Both the position numbers and the translations under genes were made by a program. A DNA stretch of 64,000 nucleotides from assembly GCA_016125085.1 (NCBI GenBank), contig WGMM01000008.1, positions 124,001-188,000 of the forward strand, written 5' to 3'. Under the pieces are notes generated by a model. That model worked only from the letters and a program-made list of their open reading frames with translations. It did no database searches and had not been told where the DNA came from. This document shows, piece by piece, positions 53,189 through 62,086 of this stretch (position 1 is its first letter; the number at the start of each line of letters is the position of its first letter). Origin of the DNA: a bacterium. GTDB lineage: Bacteria > Planctomycetota > Planctomycetia > Isosphaerales > Isosphaeraceae.

Positions 53189-56125
53189 TCAGGGCTCGTT
53201 ACGGTTCAGGTTCGCGTTCAGAACGCGGTCGATCGCTTCCTTGAGTTCCTCAAGATGAGCACGCGAGGTGTCGTCGAAGACCGGATCGCTGGAGGCCAGA
53301 CCGGCACCGATCTTCTGCGAAATCTCTTTCAGGTGCATACGGGCCAGTGCCCGGGCATCGGCAGGCATCGAACCGCCGCCGGAGACCATCACGAACGAAG
53401 GCAGGTTCGCCAGCACGCTCGAACCGCGTGAGCCAAGGGCCATACCAGCAAGCCGGCCGACATAATCTCGCTGCAGGTTGCGGCGGGTGACCGTCAGCGA
53501 ACGCTTGCCGTCCTTCACGGCGGCCTTGGTCGGGTCGCCGATGACCGAATCGGTGAAGGCCCGGAAGAGCTCTTCCATCTTCAGCGGCTTGGTCGCGGGG
53601 TCGACCATCGCCTCCTGATTCTGGATCCGGTTGAGCGTTCCGGAGTTCAGGGCTTCGGCCAGAGGGATGCGCTGGATACCAAGAACGGCGTCATAAAACT
53701 TATATCCCGGGTCGCCGAGGTTCATGTCGGCCTGCCAGTGGTACCATCGCTCCGTGGTGAGCTTGCGGAGCAGAGCCGGGGAAACCTGAAACGGTTCGTC
53801 GGCCAGGATTTTCTCCTGGATCAGTTTCAAGGCCGCACGCTGTTTGTCGCCGGCGACAGGCGTGACAGGGTCCCTGGCATCCTTGCTGCCCTTGTGGTCG
53901 CGGGTATAGTACTGGCCGCCAATGTGGGCGGAAGCCAGAGCGGCGGCGTTACCGTACTGCGAAACCAGCGGCGTGAAGGCCCGCCGCAGGCGGAGCCACG
54001 ATTCGCCGTCCTTGACCACGCGGTTGTCCAGATCTTTAAGCAGATCCTGAGCCAGGGCGATACGGTCCGACGAGAACTGCAGGACGTCGCTGCCCAGGTC
54101 ATAGGCGTTCACCAGCGGGTCAAGGCCCGAGATCCGGTCTTCGTCCGTGCCGTAAGTCAGATCAGGCTCTGGCGAACGGGCGGCGATCTTCGTCAGTTCG
54201 GCCTCTTCGTTGCCGTCGATCGGCTTGTAAGCGTATTCGATCGCCCAGTAATCGTAGGGGCCGAGCGTGGTGGAGAAGTAATCGCCCTGGGGCTTGCCCT
54301 TGGGGGCCAGGTTGATCGGGGCGTAGTCCATCACGCTGCCCGTGATGCCCTTGACGCTTGTGATCGACTTGTCGTGCAACTGTTCGGCATTGAGCATGGC
54401 GCTGGCACGGAAGTTGTGCCGCAGGCCCAGCGAGTGGCCGACTTCGTGCATGACGACTTCCTTGATCGCCTGGCCGATCAGTTCTTCAGGCAGGCTGGGG
54501 ACTTCCGGCTTCTTTGCCTCGTCCTTTTTCTCGCCTTCCTTCTTGTCCTTGTCGTCGTCCTTCTTGTCGCCTTCCTTCTTGTCCTTGTCACCTTCCTTGG
54601 GGGGATCAGCCAGGGCGACCGTGGCCAGCGTCATTTCGTAAGCGATGCCCGAAGCGAAGTTACAGGCGGCATGCCCAGCGCCCAGGTGCTTCAGGAGCGT
54701 GTGCTCCAGAGGCGACCATTCGGCAGGCACGGCATGAATGCGTGGTTCGCCCGTCAGTGCGGCGATGGGGTCAACGATCGGCTCCGGCATGCCAAAACCC
54801 TTGCGGGCAGCCAGGATCGGGCTGATAACCTCAGCCATGACTGGCCTGGCCACAGTAGCCTCCGCACCTTCAGGGCGATTTTCGGCGGCTGGAACCGGAA
54901 TACCCTTGAGCTGGGCATATTGTTCCTTCCAGGCCCGGATCCACGAGGCATCGAAGACGACGTCGCCGTCGATCATCTCACCCGTGATCGGGTTGGCCCG
55001 CAGGTTCGACCTGGCGAAGGTGCTGTCAGTCGTGATCCACTTGAGGGTGCAGTAGTTGATGTCTTCCGGGTCGAAATCGTCACGCTCGTTCTGCCACCGC
55101 ACAGCGATAGCGTTGGCGATGCCGACCTTTTCGAAGGCCTTGTTCCATTCCAGGATACCGGCTTCGACATGGGGCCGCAGTTCGATCGGCACCGTGTCTT
55201 CCACCCACCAGACGATCTGCTTCTTCGGCGGGCTCAGCTTGGCCTTGGGATTAGCCTTCTCAAGACGCCAGCGATTGATCTGGCGAACGAACTGGGTATC
55301 CGGGTTCTTCGATCCGAAGTCCTTGACGGCGCTCAGGAAGTGGCCGACCCGATTATCCGCGTAGCGGGGGCGGTAGCTCGAATCCGGCAGTTTGCAAAGG
55401 CTGTAATGAATGACCAGCGTGAGGCCACGGGGGTCGACCACGGCCGGGTCGTTGCCCGAGCGGCCGCCGAAGGTCGTTTCCACCTGAAGTTCCAGGTTGT
55501 TCGGAAACGCCTTGATCTTGTTCCAGCTCGTGCGCGAGCGATCCGGAACGCCGAACGGAAGCTGGGCGAAATTCGAGAAGAAGATGTCGGTGAAATTGAC
55601 CAGAACGCCGCCACCCATGGGGTTTTGCGACAGAATCGGCAGCGACTGGATGATGGAGTCCGTATAGTTCTGTTCGACCGCCTTTTCAAGATCCTTCGCG
55701 GTGGTCTTGTAGTGAATATTGCGGCGGACCAGTTGAATGCGATCACCGACTCGCTTGAAGACCAGCACCCATTCGTCGTCCGACGTGATCGGCGTGCCGG
55801 CCTGGGCAAGGCCTCGCGAAATCGTGATCGGGGCGAGAAATGGCTGATTGAACTGGTTCGGCTTGATCTCGGCGTAAAGGTTGTCGTCCTTGCGATAAAG
55901 ATTGAACAAACCTTCATACTTCGTGGTGTCTTTGGTCAGTTCGGAAAAGTCGCCGAACTTTCGCGAACCGCCGAAAAGCCCGCCCATCGACCCGCGTGAA
56001 GGGCCTTCGCTCTTGCTCTCGGCAGGCGAAGAAGGTGGCGTCGGGCTCGGAGGGGTCTGCGCCAGCGTTACGCCGATGGTTGCCGCCATCGACAACCCCA
56101 TCGGAAGGATCCATTTACGATTCAT
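53189..56125 (-). CDS. Exported zinc-dependent metalloprotease (DUF5117/DUF5118 type)
   Basis: 978 residues from ATG at 56125 (MNRKWILPMGLSMAATIGV), a Sec signal followed by a Pro/Ser-rich segment. The order is a DUF5118-like N-terminal part (about 45-100), the DUF5117-like domain (about 100-310) and the metzincin-like domain with HEVGH at 560-564 and the extended LGLRHN, giving three zinc ligands. A Lys/Glu/Asp-rich stretch occupies about 510-539, just before the active site. Such proteases occur in Bacteroidetes and planctomycetes and act outside the cytoplasm. A possible terminator and 400 bases separate it from the upstream AhpD-like gene. Confidence 0.88.
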   Translation of the reverse strand: MNRKWILPMGLSMAATIGVTLAQTPPSPTPPSSPAESKSEGPSRGSMGGLFGGSRKFGDFSELTKDTTKYEGLFNLYRKDDNLYAEIKPNQFNQPFLAPITISRGLAQAGTPITSDDEWVLVFKRVGDRIQLVRRNIHYKTTAKDLEKAVEQNYTDSIIQSLPILSQNPMGGGVLVNFTDIFFSNFAQLPFGVPDRSRTSWNKIKAFPNNLELQVETTFGGRSGNDPAVVDPRGLTLVIHYSLCKLPDSSYRPRYADNRVGHFLSAVKDFGSKNPDTQFVRQINRWRLEKANPKAKLSPPKKQIVWWVEDTVPIELRPHVEAGILEWNKAFEKVGIANAIAVRWQNERDDFDPEDINYCTLKWITTDSTFARSNLRANPITGEMIDGDVVFDASWIRAWKEQYAQLKGIPVPAAENRPEGAEATVARPVMAEVISPILAARKGFGMPEPIVDPIAALTGEPRIHAVPAEWSPLEHTLLKHLGAGHAACNFASGIAYEMTLATVALADPPKEGDKDKKEGDKKDDDKDKKEGEKKDEAKKPEVPSLPEELIGQAIKEVVMHEVGHSLGLRHNFRASAMLNAEQLHDKSITSVKGITGSVMDYAPINLAPKGKPQGDYFSTTLGPYDYWAIEYAYKPIDGNEEAELTKIAARSPEPDLTYGTDEDRISGLDPLVNAYDLGSDVLQFSSDRIALAQDLLKDLDNRVVKDGESWLRLRRAFTPLVSQYGNAAALASAHIGGQYYTRDHKGSKDARDPVTPVAGDKQRAALKLIQEKILADEPFQVSPALLRKLTTERWYHWQADMNLGDPGYKFYDAVLGIQRIPLAEALNSGTLNRIQNQEAMVDPATKPLKMEELFRAFTDSVIGDPTKAAVKDGKRSLTVTRRNLQRDYVGRLAGMALGSRGSSVLANLPSFVMVSGGGSMPADARALARMHLKEISQKIGAGLASSDPVFDDTSRAHLEELKEAIDRVLNANLNRNEP

Positions 56126-56525
56126 GGGCGATCCTGCTCTCGTCAAGGTGCATGCTCTGGTTGCCCGCCCTGCGGAAGGCGGTCGCGATCGTGAAATCGC
56201 GGCGTCTGCCTGCGGAATCCGACAAAAAAATCTCATCGCCAGCGCCGGTCACGATGAGAAGGTCGAACTTCCGAAGATCTCCACGAAAGTATTATGAATT
56301 CTCCAAACGGAAACCGCAAACGAATCGAACGGATTTACGCCAGCCCCCCTATCTCCCCAAACCGTTTTATCGCGACGACCGGCGCATCGCTCTTGGCGAA
56401 ATTCGATGCGATCGAGAACGATGAACCGCTTCCGAGCGAGCCATTCGAGCCTCCCAAGAGAAGAGGGCCCCCACGAAATGTCGCGAAGGCCCTCTCTCCC
56501 CGTCCCGTTTCGTGATGCCGCCGAG
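56126..56525. other. Intergenic region between AhpD-like gene and metalloprotease
   Basis: 400 bases, both neighbours on the minus strand. It contains a hairpin close to the upstream stop and should contain the metalloprotease promoter. No small gene is credible. Confidence 0.5.
56462..56495 (-). terminator. Terminator-like hairpin closing the double cassette
   Basis: AGAGGGCC (56462-56469) and GGCCCTCT (56488-56495), 8 pairs, 18-base loop, read on the minus strand and followed by TTCTCTT. It lies 31 bases after the stop of the last AhpD-like gene. Confidence 0.5.
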
Positions 56526-59219
56526 TCAGTTCGTCTTCGGCGCTGCGGTCGATGTCTCTGACGCATTCGGCGCGTTCTTGCCGAAAAAGTCCGCGAACAC
56601 GTTGTCACGTTCCAGCGGCAGCTGGAAGCCGTCGGAGACTCTCGTCATGTAGAGCCCCCTGCAAAGCCACCAGAAGATCGCCATCGCTTCCTTTTCTCCA
56701 AGGTCTTTCGACAGGCCACGATACTCATCGGGCGTCAGCTTCCAGGGCGTTTTCGACAGTTTTCGGGCATAGTCGAACGCACGCTGCTGCTCAGGCGGGA
56801 AAGCCGACCAGTCGTCGCTGGCGAGCATCCGCGTGCGCTGGGCGACGCCTTCTTTGTCGAGCCCGGCCACTTCGAGAAGCATCTCGCAGTGCCCCATGCA
56901 GTAATTGCAATTGACGGCACGAGTCTGCACCCAGAACAGGCTCTCCTCGAACACCCGGTCCTGACCGGCTTCCGCCCACATGGTGCGGGTCGAAACGCTC
57001 CAGGGCACGGCAAGTTCGGGAACGTATCCGGAACAGACGAGATTCCAGACGATCCTGGTTGGCCGCGACGCGAACTCCGGCGGCAGTTTCTGCTTCACTT
57101 CCTCCCAGGTCGGCACCAGCAATCTCGGCTTTCGATCACGCTGAGACTCAAGTCGTTTCTGCAAAGTGTCGTAACTGAGATCCGACCAGTCGGGATCGGT
57201 TTCGACGACCGTCTTGCCGCTCGCCACCAGCGGCGAGTTGTCCGTCGACTCCGGCAGAACCGGCCTCGACTGAAACGCCCCGGGCGCGAATTTCACCTCC
57301 ACGGGAGCCAGGGGACCATTCGCTTCAACAGGTAAATTCAGGCCCAGAACGACGCGGTCCTGAAAATTGCCGAACGCAGCGAGCAAAACCATCGATGCGA
57401 CGCCTTTCTCACCGAACTTCTCACGCAAGCTTGCGAAGAGCGAGTCCGGAATCGCGGGCGCGTTCAGTGTCAACTGGCGCGCGAAGCTCAGCGGTTCGCG
57501 ATCCGAATCGGCCCAGGCTTCCGCGTTACCGGTCAGCCTGGCGATATCCGCGTCTGTCGCTCCGGTTCGCTTCAGGTCGGCGATCGCATAGGCTTTCGAA
57601 TATTCACAGCGATTGGCGTCGGCGACAACCCAGCGCATTTTGGCCCTGAGCGCGGGCGGCAATGGGCTTTTCGTCCGATGGGCCAGATCGGCTTCGAGCA
57701 TCGCAGCTGCCGTGCGCGGCAATTGCACGGCGACGGCCCTGGCCCACACGGGCAGCGGCTTTCCGGTGCCGATTTCGGCCTTCGGCAGGCGCGCCCATGC
57801 TTCCTCGTCGGTCAATGGTGTGACGGCGGCCTGATCGCCGTTCGCGGGCGGTTTCGTGTCGTAGTAATCGTAGAAGACGTTCTCGCTCTCGAGCTTGAGC
57901 TGGAATCCGTTCGAAATGCGAGTCATGTAGTGATAGCGTGTCGCATTCAGCACGACGAGAAGTGCGACTTCCGGCCCGAAACCCTGCTTGAGCGTGTCGA
58001 TATCGGCGTCGTCGATCTTGCCGGGCGTTCGCGTGATCTTGCGGGCATAAGCGAATGCATGTTGCTGAGCCGGCGGGAAGCTCGACCAGTCATCGCTGGA
58101 AAGCAGCCGGCTGCGCTGGGCAATCTGGTTCTTGCTGAGCCCGACGACCTCCCAGTTCATCTCGCAGTGGCCCATGCAATACGGGCACTTCATAGCCTTG
58201 GTCGTCACCCAGAACAGGCTGGAGCCGAACACCCTGTCCCACTTCGGCCCGCCTTCGCCGCCGGCAGTACGCATGAAAATCTCGAACGGCACGGCGAGTT
58301 CGGGAGCATAACCGAACGTGATGCGATACCAGACGATATCGCTCGGCTTTTTCATCAGCCCGGCGGGCAGGTTCTTCTCAACCTCGCTCCACTCGGGAAT
58401 GCGCAGGCGCGTCGGCTTCTTTTTCTGAATGTCGAGCAGGGTCTGCAATCTGTCGTATGTCAACGACTTCCATTCGTCGTCATCGGCCACGAGATCTTTA
58501 CCGGTCGGGGCAGGCAGATCCGGAATCTTCGGCCGGTCTTTTTTGGTTGCGGATTTCGGCGAGGCCGATTTGGTTGCCAGCTTTTCACGATCGAAGCTGA
58601 CCTCGATCGGCGGAATCGGGCCATTCGGCTCCACCTTCGAACCCAGGCTGATCGTCAGCCGGTCCAGGAAGTTGGCGTAGGCCATCGCCAGCACCATCGA
58701 AGCCGCCTGGTTTTCACCGAAATCCTTGACCAGGCGTGCGAACTCTTCGTCCGTCACCTGGTCAGATTCCACGCTCATTTTGCGAGCGAAGGTCAAAGCG
58801 GCCTTTTCCGCATCGGTACATGCGGAGAAATCGCCCTTACGCAACGGTTCGATCCTCTCTTCGTCCAGCCCGGCGCGCTTCGCGTCGTAGGCGGCGACTG
58901 CCTGGCCATACTCCGAGCGATTCGCACTTGCGGCGACCAGCCGCATCGCGGCCCGAAGTTTCGGTTCGACCGGGCTCGAGACGCGCTGGGCGTAATCGAG
59001 CTGCAGCAATGCCGCCGATGTCTTGGGAAGATCTTTCGCAAGAACTCTCGCCCAGTGCGGCAGCGGACCGCCAGGTTTACCGGATGTCGGGGCCGGGATC
59101 CTGGCCCAGGCCTCAGAATCGGAGAGCACGGCGAATCGAGAATCACCGGCGGAAGCTCCGGCCCAGCCGTCCAAAAATGTCATCATGGCGATTGCAGCCA
59201 TCAAGAGTGGTCGTCTCAT
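56526..59219 (-). CDS. Exported AhpD/CMD-like protein, internally duplicated (CxxC form)
   Basis: 897 residues with a Sec signal (MRRPLLMAAIAMMTFLDGWAG). The mature protein is two copies of a unit of about 430 residues, joined near residue 465. Each unit starts EAWARIP/EAWARLP, contains a first CMD-like helical domain (copy 1 ANRSEYGQ, copy 2 ANRCEYSK), then a second one with the redox motif: C345-P-Y-C348-M-G-H351 in unit 1 and C771-N-Y-C774-M-G-H777 in unit 2. AhpD-like proteins use CxxC with a nearby His for peroxide reduction or thiol exchange. The spacing to the His is one residue shorter than in AhpD. Sixth and last gene of the tandem cassette; the substrate is unknown. Confidence 0.8.
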   Translation of the reverse strand: MRRPLLMAAIAMMTFLDGWAGASAGDSRFAVLSDSEAWARIPAPTSGKPGGPLPHWARVLAKDLPKTSAALLQLDYAQRVSSPVEPKLRAAMRLVAASANRSEYGQAVAAYDAKRAGLDEERIEPLRKGDFSACTDAEKAALTFARKMSVESDQVTDEEFARLVKDFGENQAASMVLAMAYANFLDRLTISLGSKVEPNGPIPPIEVSFDREKLATKSASPKSATKKDRPKIPDLPAPTGKDLVADDDEWKSLTYDRLQTLLDIQKKKPTRLRIPEWSEVEKNLPAGLMKKPSDIVWYRITFGYAPELAVPFEIFMRTAGGEGGPKWDRVFGSSLFWVTTKAMKCPYCMGHCEMNWEVVGLSKNQIAQRSRLLSSDDWSSFPPAQQHAFAYARKITRTPGKIDDADIDTLKQGFGPEVALLVVLNATRYHYMTRISNGFQLKLESENVFYDYYDTKPPANGDQAAVTPLTDEEAWARLPKAEIGTGKPLPVWARAVAVQLPRTAAAMLEADLAHRTKSPLPPALRAKMRWVVADANRCEYSKAYAIADLKRTGATDADIARLTGNAEAWADSDREPLSFARQLTLNAPAIPDSLFASLREKFGEKGVASMVLLAAFGNFQDRVVLGLNLPVEANGPLAPVEVKFAPGAFQSRPVLPESTDNSPLVASGKTVVETDPDWSDLSYDTLQKRLESQRDRKPRLLVPTWEEVKQKLPPEFASRPTRIVWNLVCSGYVPELAVPWSVSTRTMWAEAGQDRVFEESLFWVQTRAVNCNYCMGHCEMLLEVAGLDKEGVAQRTRMLASDDWSAFPPEQQRAFDYARKLSKTPWKLTPDEYRGLSKDLGEKEAMAIFWWLCRGLYMTRVSDGFQLPLERDNVFADFFGKNAPNASETSTAAPKTN

Positions 59220-59262
59220 GAAATCGTTTCCTGTCTTGTTCGAATCGTGGAGTGGATGAATC

Positions 59263-59697
59263 TCAGGGCATTTCCCGAAAAACCGTGATCGCCGGGCTCG
59301 TACCGACGACGTACGACGCCTTTCGCGTCAGGCTTTTGCCGTTGGGCAGTTTCAGGTTGAGCGTCACGGGCACACGCAGGTTCGCATCGTCGAACTTGCC
59401 CTCGCCCTGGATCTCGTAACTCGTCAGTGCCATTCCGCCGGACCAGTCGAGATCCTGAACGACGATCGACGGAGATCCATCTTTCGCGGTTTCCGGCTTG
59501 TCACCTTTCTTCCAGATCTCGAGAACGGTCTTCAAAGCGGTTCTCGCGACCGTGGTATCGACGGTCGGAGCGACCTTTTGCCGTTCCGAACACCCGCTCA
59601 TCAGCGCCGTGGCGTTGGACAGCATGAAAAGAGATACGATGGCACGCCTGATCGACTCACGACGGTAATCGCTGGCTTCTTCGAACGACGAGTTCAT
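59263..59697 (-). CDS. Small lipoprotein of the AhpD-like cassette (copy 2)
   Basis: 144 residues from ATG at 59697, one base after the stop of the DUF1559 gene. Hydrophobic segment with lipobox ALMSGC (Cys about residue 36) after an unusually long N-region. The mature domain of about 100 residues (LEIWKKGDKPETA, SPSIVVQDLDWSGG, then ...YVVGTSPAITVFRE) matches the copy 1 lipoprotein at 62087-62458 over the whole length. No known family recognised. It would be anchored at the membrane facing the exported AhpD-like protein encoded 43 bases downstream. A start six codons earlier (59715) is possible. Confidence 0.75.
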   Translation of the reverse strand: MNSSFEEASDYRRESIRRAIVSLFMLSNATALMSGCSERQKVAPTVDTTVARTALKTVLEIWKKGDKPETAKDGSPSIVVQDLDWSGGMALTSYEIQGEGKFDDANLRVPVTLNLKLPNGKSLTRKASYVVGTSPAITVFREMP

Positions 59698-59698
59698 G

Positions 59699-60661
59699 TC
59701 AGTATGCGTCGGCACTGATCACCTCCCCGCCCCGGATCGTCCCGAGCGCACGCCAGACATCGACATTGACGCTGTCTTTCAGAAACCTGACCGATCCGTC
59801 GCCCATCAGCAGGTTGACTCCGCCAGGGTGCCGGCTGCTGGGGGGCATGATGGCACGCAGTGCCGTGAAGAAACCGCACGACCGTGTATTCGGCGGCATC
59901 ACGTGCTGAAATACGTGCTGGCCGAGCGTCCACGGGGCCCCGAGAAACAGCGGAAACTGGCTGCTCAGGCTGGTGGTGTCCACGGCCATACAGTCACTGA
60001 CGGCCTGCTCGATCGACGTCGGTGCAGCTGGCGAGAAAAACACATCGCTTTTCGGGCTGATGATCGCATTGCTTCCGTCAGCCATGACCCGCTCGCTGAA
60101 CAGGCCCGTGTTCGAAAGACCGTCCGTGATCGAACCGAATCTGACGGCACTGTTGCCGAAAAGAGCACCGTTGGGTGGGGCCAGATTGGCGTTCGGCCCG
60201 GAAGCCGCCTGCCAGACGATCCAGCTGCCCATGTCGGCCATGTAGTTCGTCTGGGCACCGCGCGATTTGAGTGGGTTGGGGAAGTCGGACGGGCAGATGA
60301 ACGTGTTGACGTTGGAGAACCGCACCGTGTCGTTCGCCGGCTGATCGTATGCCAGCCAGAAATTCAGGGCGTTGTAGAGATTCGACTGCTCCATGTGCGG
60401 CAGCATCATGCTGAGAGCGGAAAAACTCGTCAGATTGTAGACGAGGTACGACCCTGGCAAAGCCCCCACGATGTCGTGGTAGTTGTGGGCAGCCAGGCCG
60501 ATCTGCTTGAGATTGTTGACGCACTGTGCTCGCCGGGCGGCTTCACGGGCCGATTGTACGGCAGGCAGCAGAAGAGAGATGAGAACGGCGATGATGGCGA
60601 TGACCACCAGCAGTTCGATCAGCGTAAACGCCGATCGAACCTTGTTACCGAATTTGTGCAT
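59699..60661 (-). CDS. DUF1559 prepilin-like protein (copy 2)
   Basis: 320 residues. N-terminal type IV prepilin signal: RSAFTLIELLVVIAIIAVLISLLLPAV, with the cleavage site before FTLIE. The rest is the DUF1559 (SBP_bac_10) domain with QSAREAARRAQCVNNLKQIGLA and the C-terminal VNLLMGDGSVRFLKDSVN. These exported, pilin-like proteins exist in large families in planctomycetes; their function is unknown. The ATG lies three bases after the stop of the candidate selenoprotein gene, so its translation is probably coupled to that gene. Confidence 0.92.
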   Translation of the reverse strand: MHKFGNKVRSAFTLIELLVVIAIIAVLISLLLPAVQSAREAARRAQCVNNLKQIGLAAHNYHDIVGALPGSYLVYNLTSFSALSMMLPHMEQSNLYNALNFWLAYDQPANDTVRFSNVNTFICPSDFPNPLKSRGAQTNYMADMGSWIVWQAASGPNANLAPPNGALFGNSAVRFGSITDGLSNTGLFSERVMADGSNAIISPKSDVFFSPAAPTSIEQAVSDCMAVDTTSLSSQFPLFLGAPWTLGQHVFQHVMPPNTRSCGFFTALRAIMPPSSRHPGGVNLLMGDGSVRFLKDSVNVDVWRALGTIRGGEVISADAY

Positions 60662-60664
60662 GAT

Positions 60665-62077
60665 TCATTTTCCCGAGGATTTCTGCGAGTTTGCGGGTTT
60701 GGCGGCGTCCGGGGTTTTCTCAGTGTCCCCATCGTCCTGTTTTTTGGTCGATGCCGCGTTCCTGAAGACGTTTTCCCTTTCGAGCGGGATCTGGAACGCG
60801 TCGGCGACGCGAGTCATGTAATGACACCGGCTTGCCCACCAGAGAACGTCGATCGCCCGGTGGAGGCCGAACTGGTCGATCAGGCCTTTCATGTCGGAAT
60901 CGTCTATCGTCCAGGGTTCGCGTGCCTGCTTTTTGGCGAAGAAGAAGCCATAGCGATCTTCGGCTTTCAGGCTCGACCAGTCTTTGCTGGCGAGGGTCAT
61001 GGTTCGTCGTTTGAGAGCTTCAGGGTCAAGGCCCGCGACCGCGAGCAGCATTTCCGTGTGGCCCATTCAGTAAAAGCAGTTGAGCTGCCGAGTGACGACC
61101 CAGAACTGGCTTTCCTCGAAGACGCGATCCTGCTTCGCCTCTTCGCGGAATGCCGAAGTGCAGGCGGACCAGGCAAGAGCCAGTTCCGGCTGATAACCCA
61201 TGCAGACCAGGCTCCACTGAATGCGGATCGGCTGTTTGTTGGGATAGTCCTTCGGCAGCACGGCCAGGACTTCGTCCCAGGTCGGCACGCGAATTCGGCC
61301 ATTCCTTTCGCGCTGCTTCGTCAGGTTTTCCTGCAAAGTTCCGAAATCGACTGCGACCCATTCCGGGTCGTCGACGAATTCCGGTACTTTCGGCTTATCG
61401 CCTTCCGGAATCACACGTTTCGGAACGTCCGGCTTCGCCGCTTTTTTCACGAAGCGGACTTCGAGCGGCTCCATCGGCTCATCCGCCGCCAGTTCAAGCC
61501 CGAGGGCGAGGTAAAGACGGTCCTGTAAATTGGCCGAAGCGATCAACAGAACCATTGCGGCCAGTTTTTCGTCGCCGTAGATACGCTTGAGTTCCGCGAC
61601 GGATTCGTCCGTGACTGAGTAAGCTCTGAGCGTCATCTCGTAGGCGAATCGCAGAGCCGCACGCACTTCGACGGACGCTTCGGGGCTCAGTTTCGCGAGC
61701 TTTTCGATTTCGAGATCGCTGACGCCGGCTCGTTTGAGGTCAGCGGTCGCGAACGACTTCGAATAACCGCACCGGTTCGCATCGGCCACGACCCAGCGCA
61801 TCTTGGCTCGAAGCTTCTGCCCAAGCGGGCTCCTCGTGCGGTGCAGCCGATCGAGGTCGAGCATCGCGGCCGTCGTGCGCGGCAGGCTGTCGGCCAGTGC
61901 CCTGGCCCAGGTCGGCAAAGGCCCGCCACCACCTGATTCGGTCTCCGGCAAGCGCTTCCAGGCCGAAGCCGAATCGAGCAGCGGCACTCGAGACTCAGCG
62001 GCGGAAGCGATCGAAGTCAGGACGGTCAATGCCGTCGTGAGGATCAGCGACTTACCGAACATGATTATCGTTCTCAT
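60665..62077 (-). CDS. Candidate selenoprotein: exported AhpD/CMD-like protein with CxxU motif (UGA at 61069-61067)
   Basis: 470 residues if the in-frame TGA at 61067-61069 is read as selenocysteine (U337). Start ATG 62077 with GAGG nine bases before it, overlapping the stop of the lipoprotein gene. Signal peptide LTTALTVLTSIASA. The mature chain equals one unit of the 897-residue paralog: EAWARIP-like start (SAWKRLPE), first CMD-like domain with ANRCGYSK, second domain with C334-F-Y-U337-M-G-H340. In both paralog units U337 corresponds to a TGC cysteine codon. Homology continues past the TGA (EMLLAVAGLDP ... YMTRVADAFQIPLERENVF) to a proper end, and the DUF1559 start sits 3 bases after this stop. 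See the hairpin at 61031-61046. The alternative is a recent nonsense mutation or sequencing error. Confidence 0.72.
61031..61046 (-). promoter_or_regulatory. Candidate bacterial SECIS hairpin
   Basis: On the mRNA, 20 bases after the UGA, GCUCGC pairs with GCGGGC (six pairs, one G-U) around a GGUC tetraloop (loop 61037-61040). The E. coli fdhF SECIS has the same GGUC apical loop, with a slightly shorter distance to its UGA. Spacing and loop agree with SelB recognition rules. The Cys paralogs encode similar residues here with other codons and do not form this hairpin. Confidence 0.6.
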
Positions 62078-62086
62078 TCGATGACC

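Noticed and set aside
53738..55999. 753-residue open frame on the plus strand
   Set aside because: Antisense to the metalloprotease; its hydrophobic stretch is the complement of the Lys/Glu/Asp-rich insert.
60665..61066. Separate 133-residue gene starting at the ATG right after the TGA
   Set aside because: The ATG has no Shine-Dalgarno, and the split would cut a conserved redox motif in the middle. A single readthrough protein explains the data better.
59696..61528. 610-residue open frame on the plus strand across the cassette
   Set aside because: Antisense to the DUF1559 and AhpD-like genes; composition typical of a shadow frame. It does not compete with the minus-strand reading.
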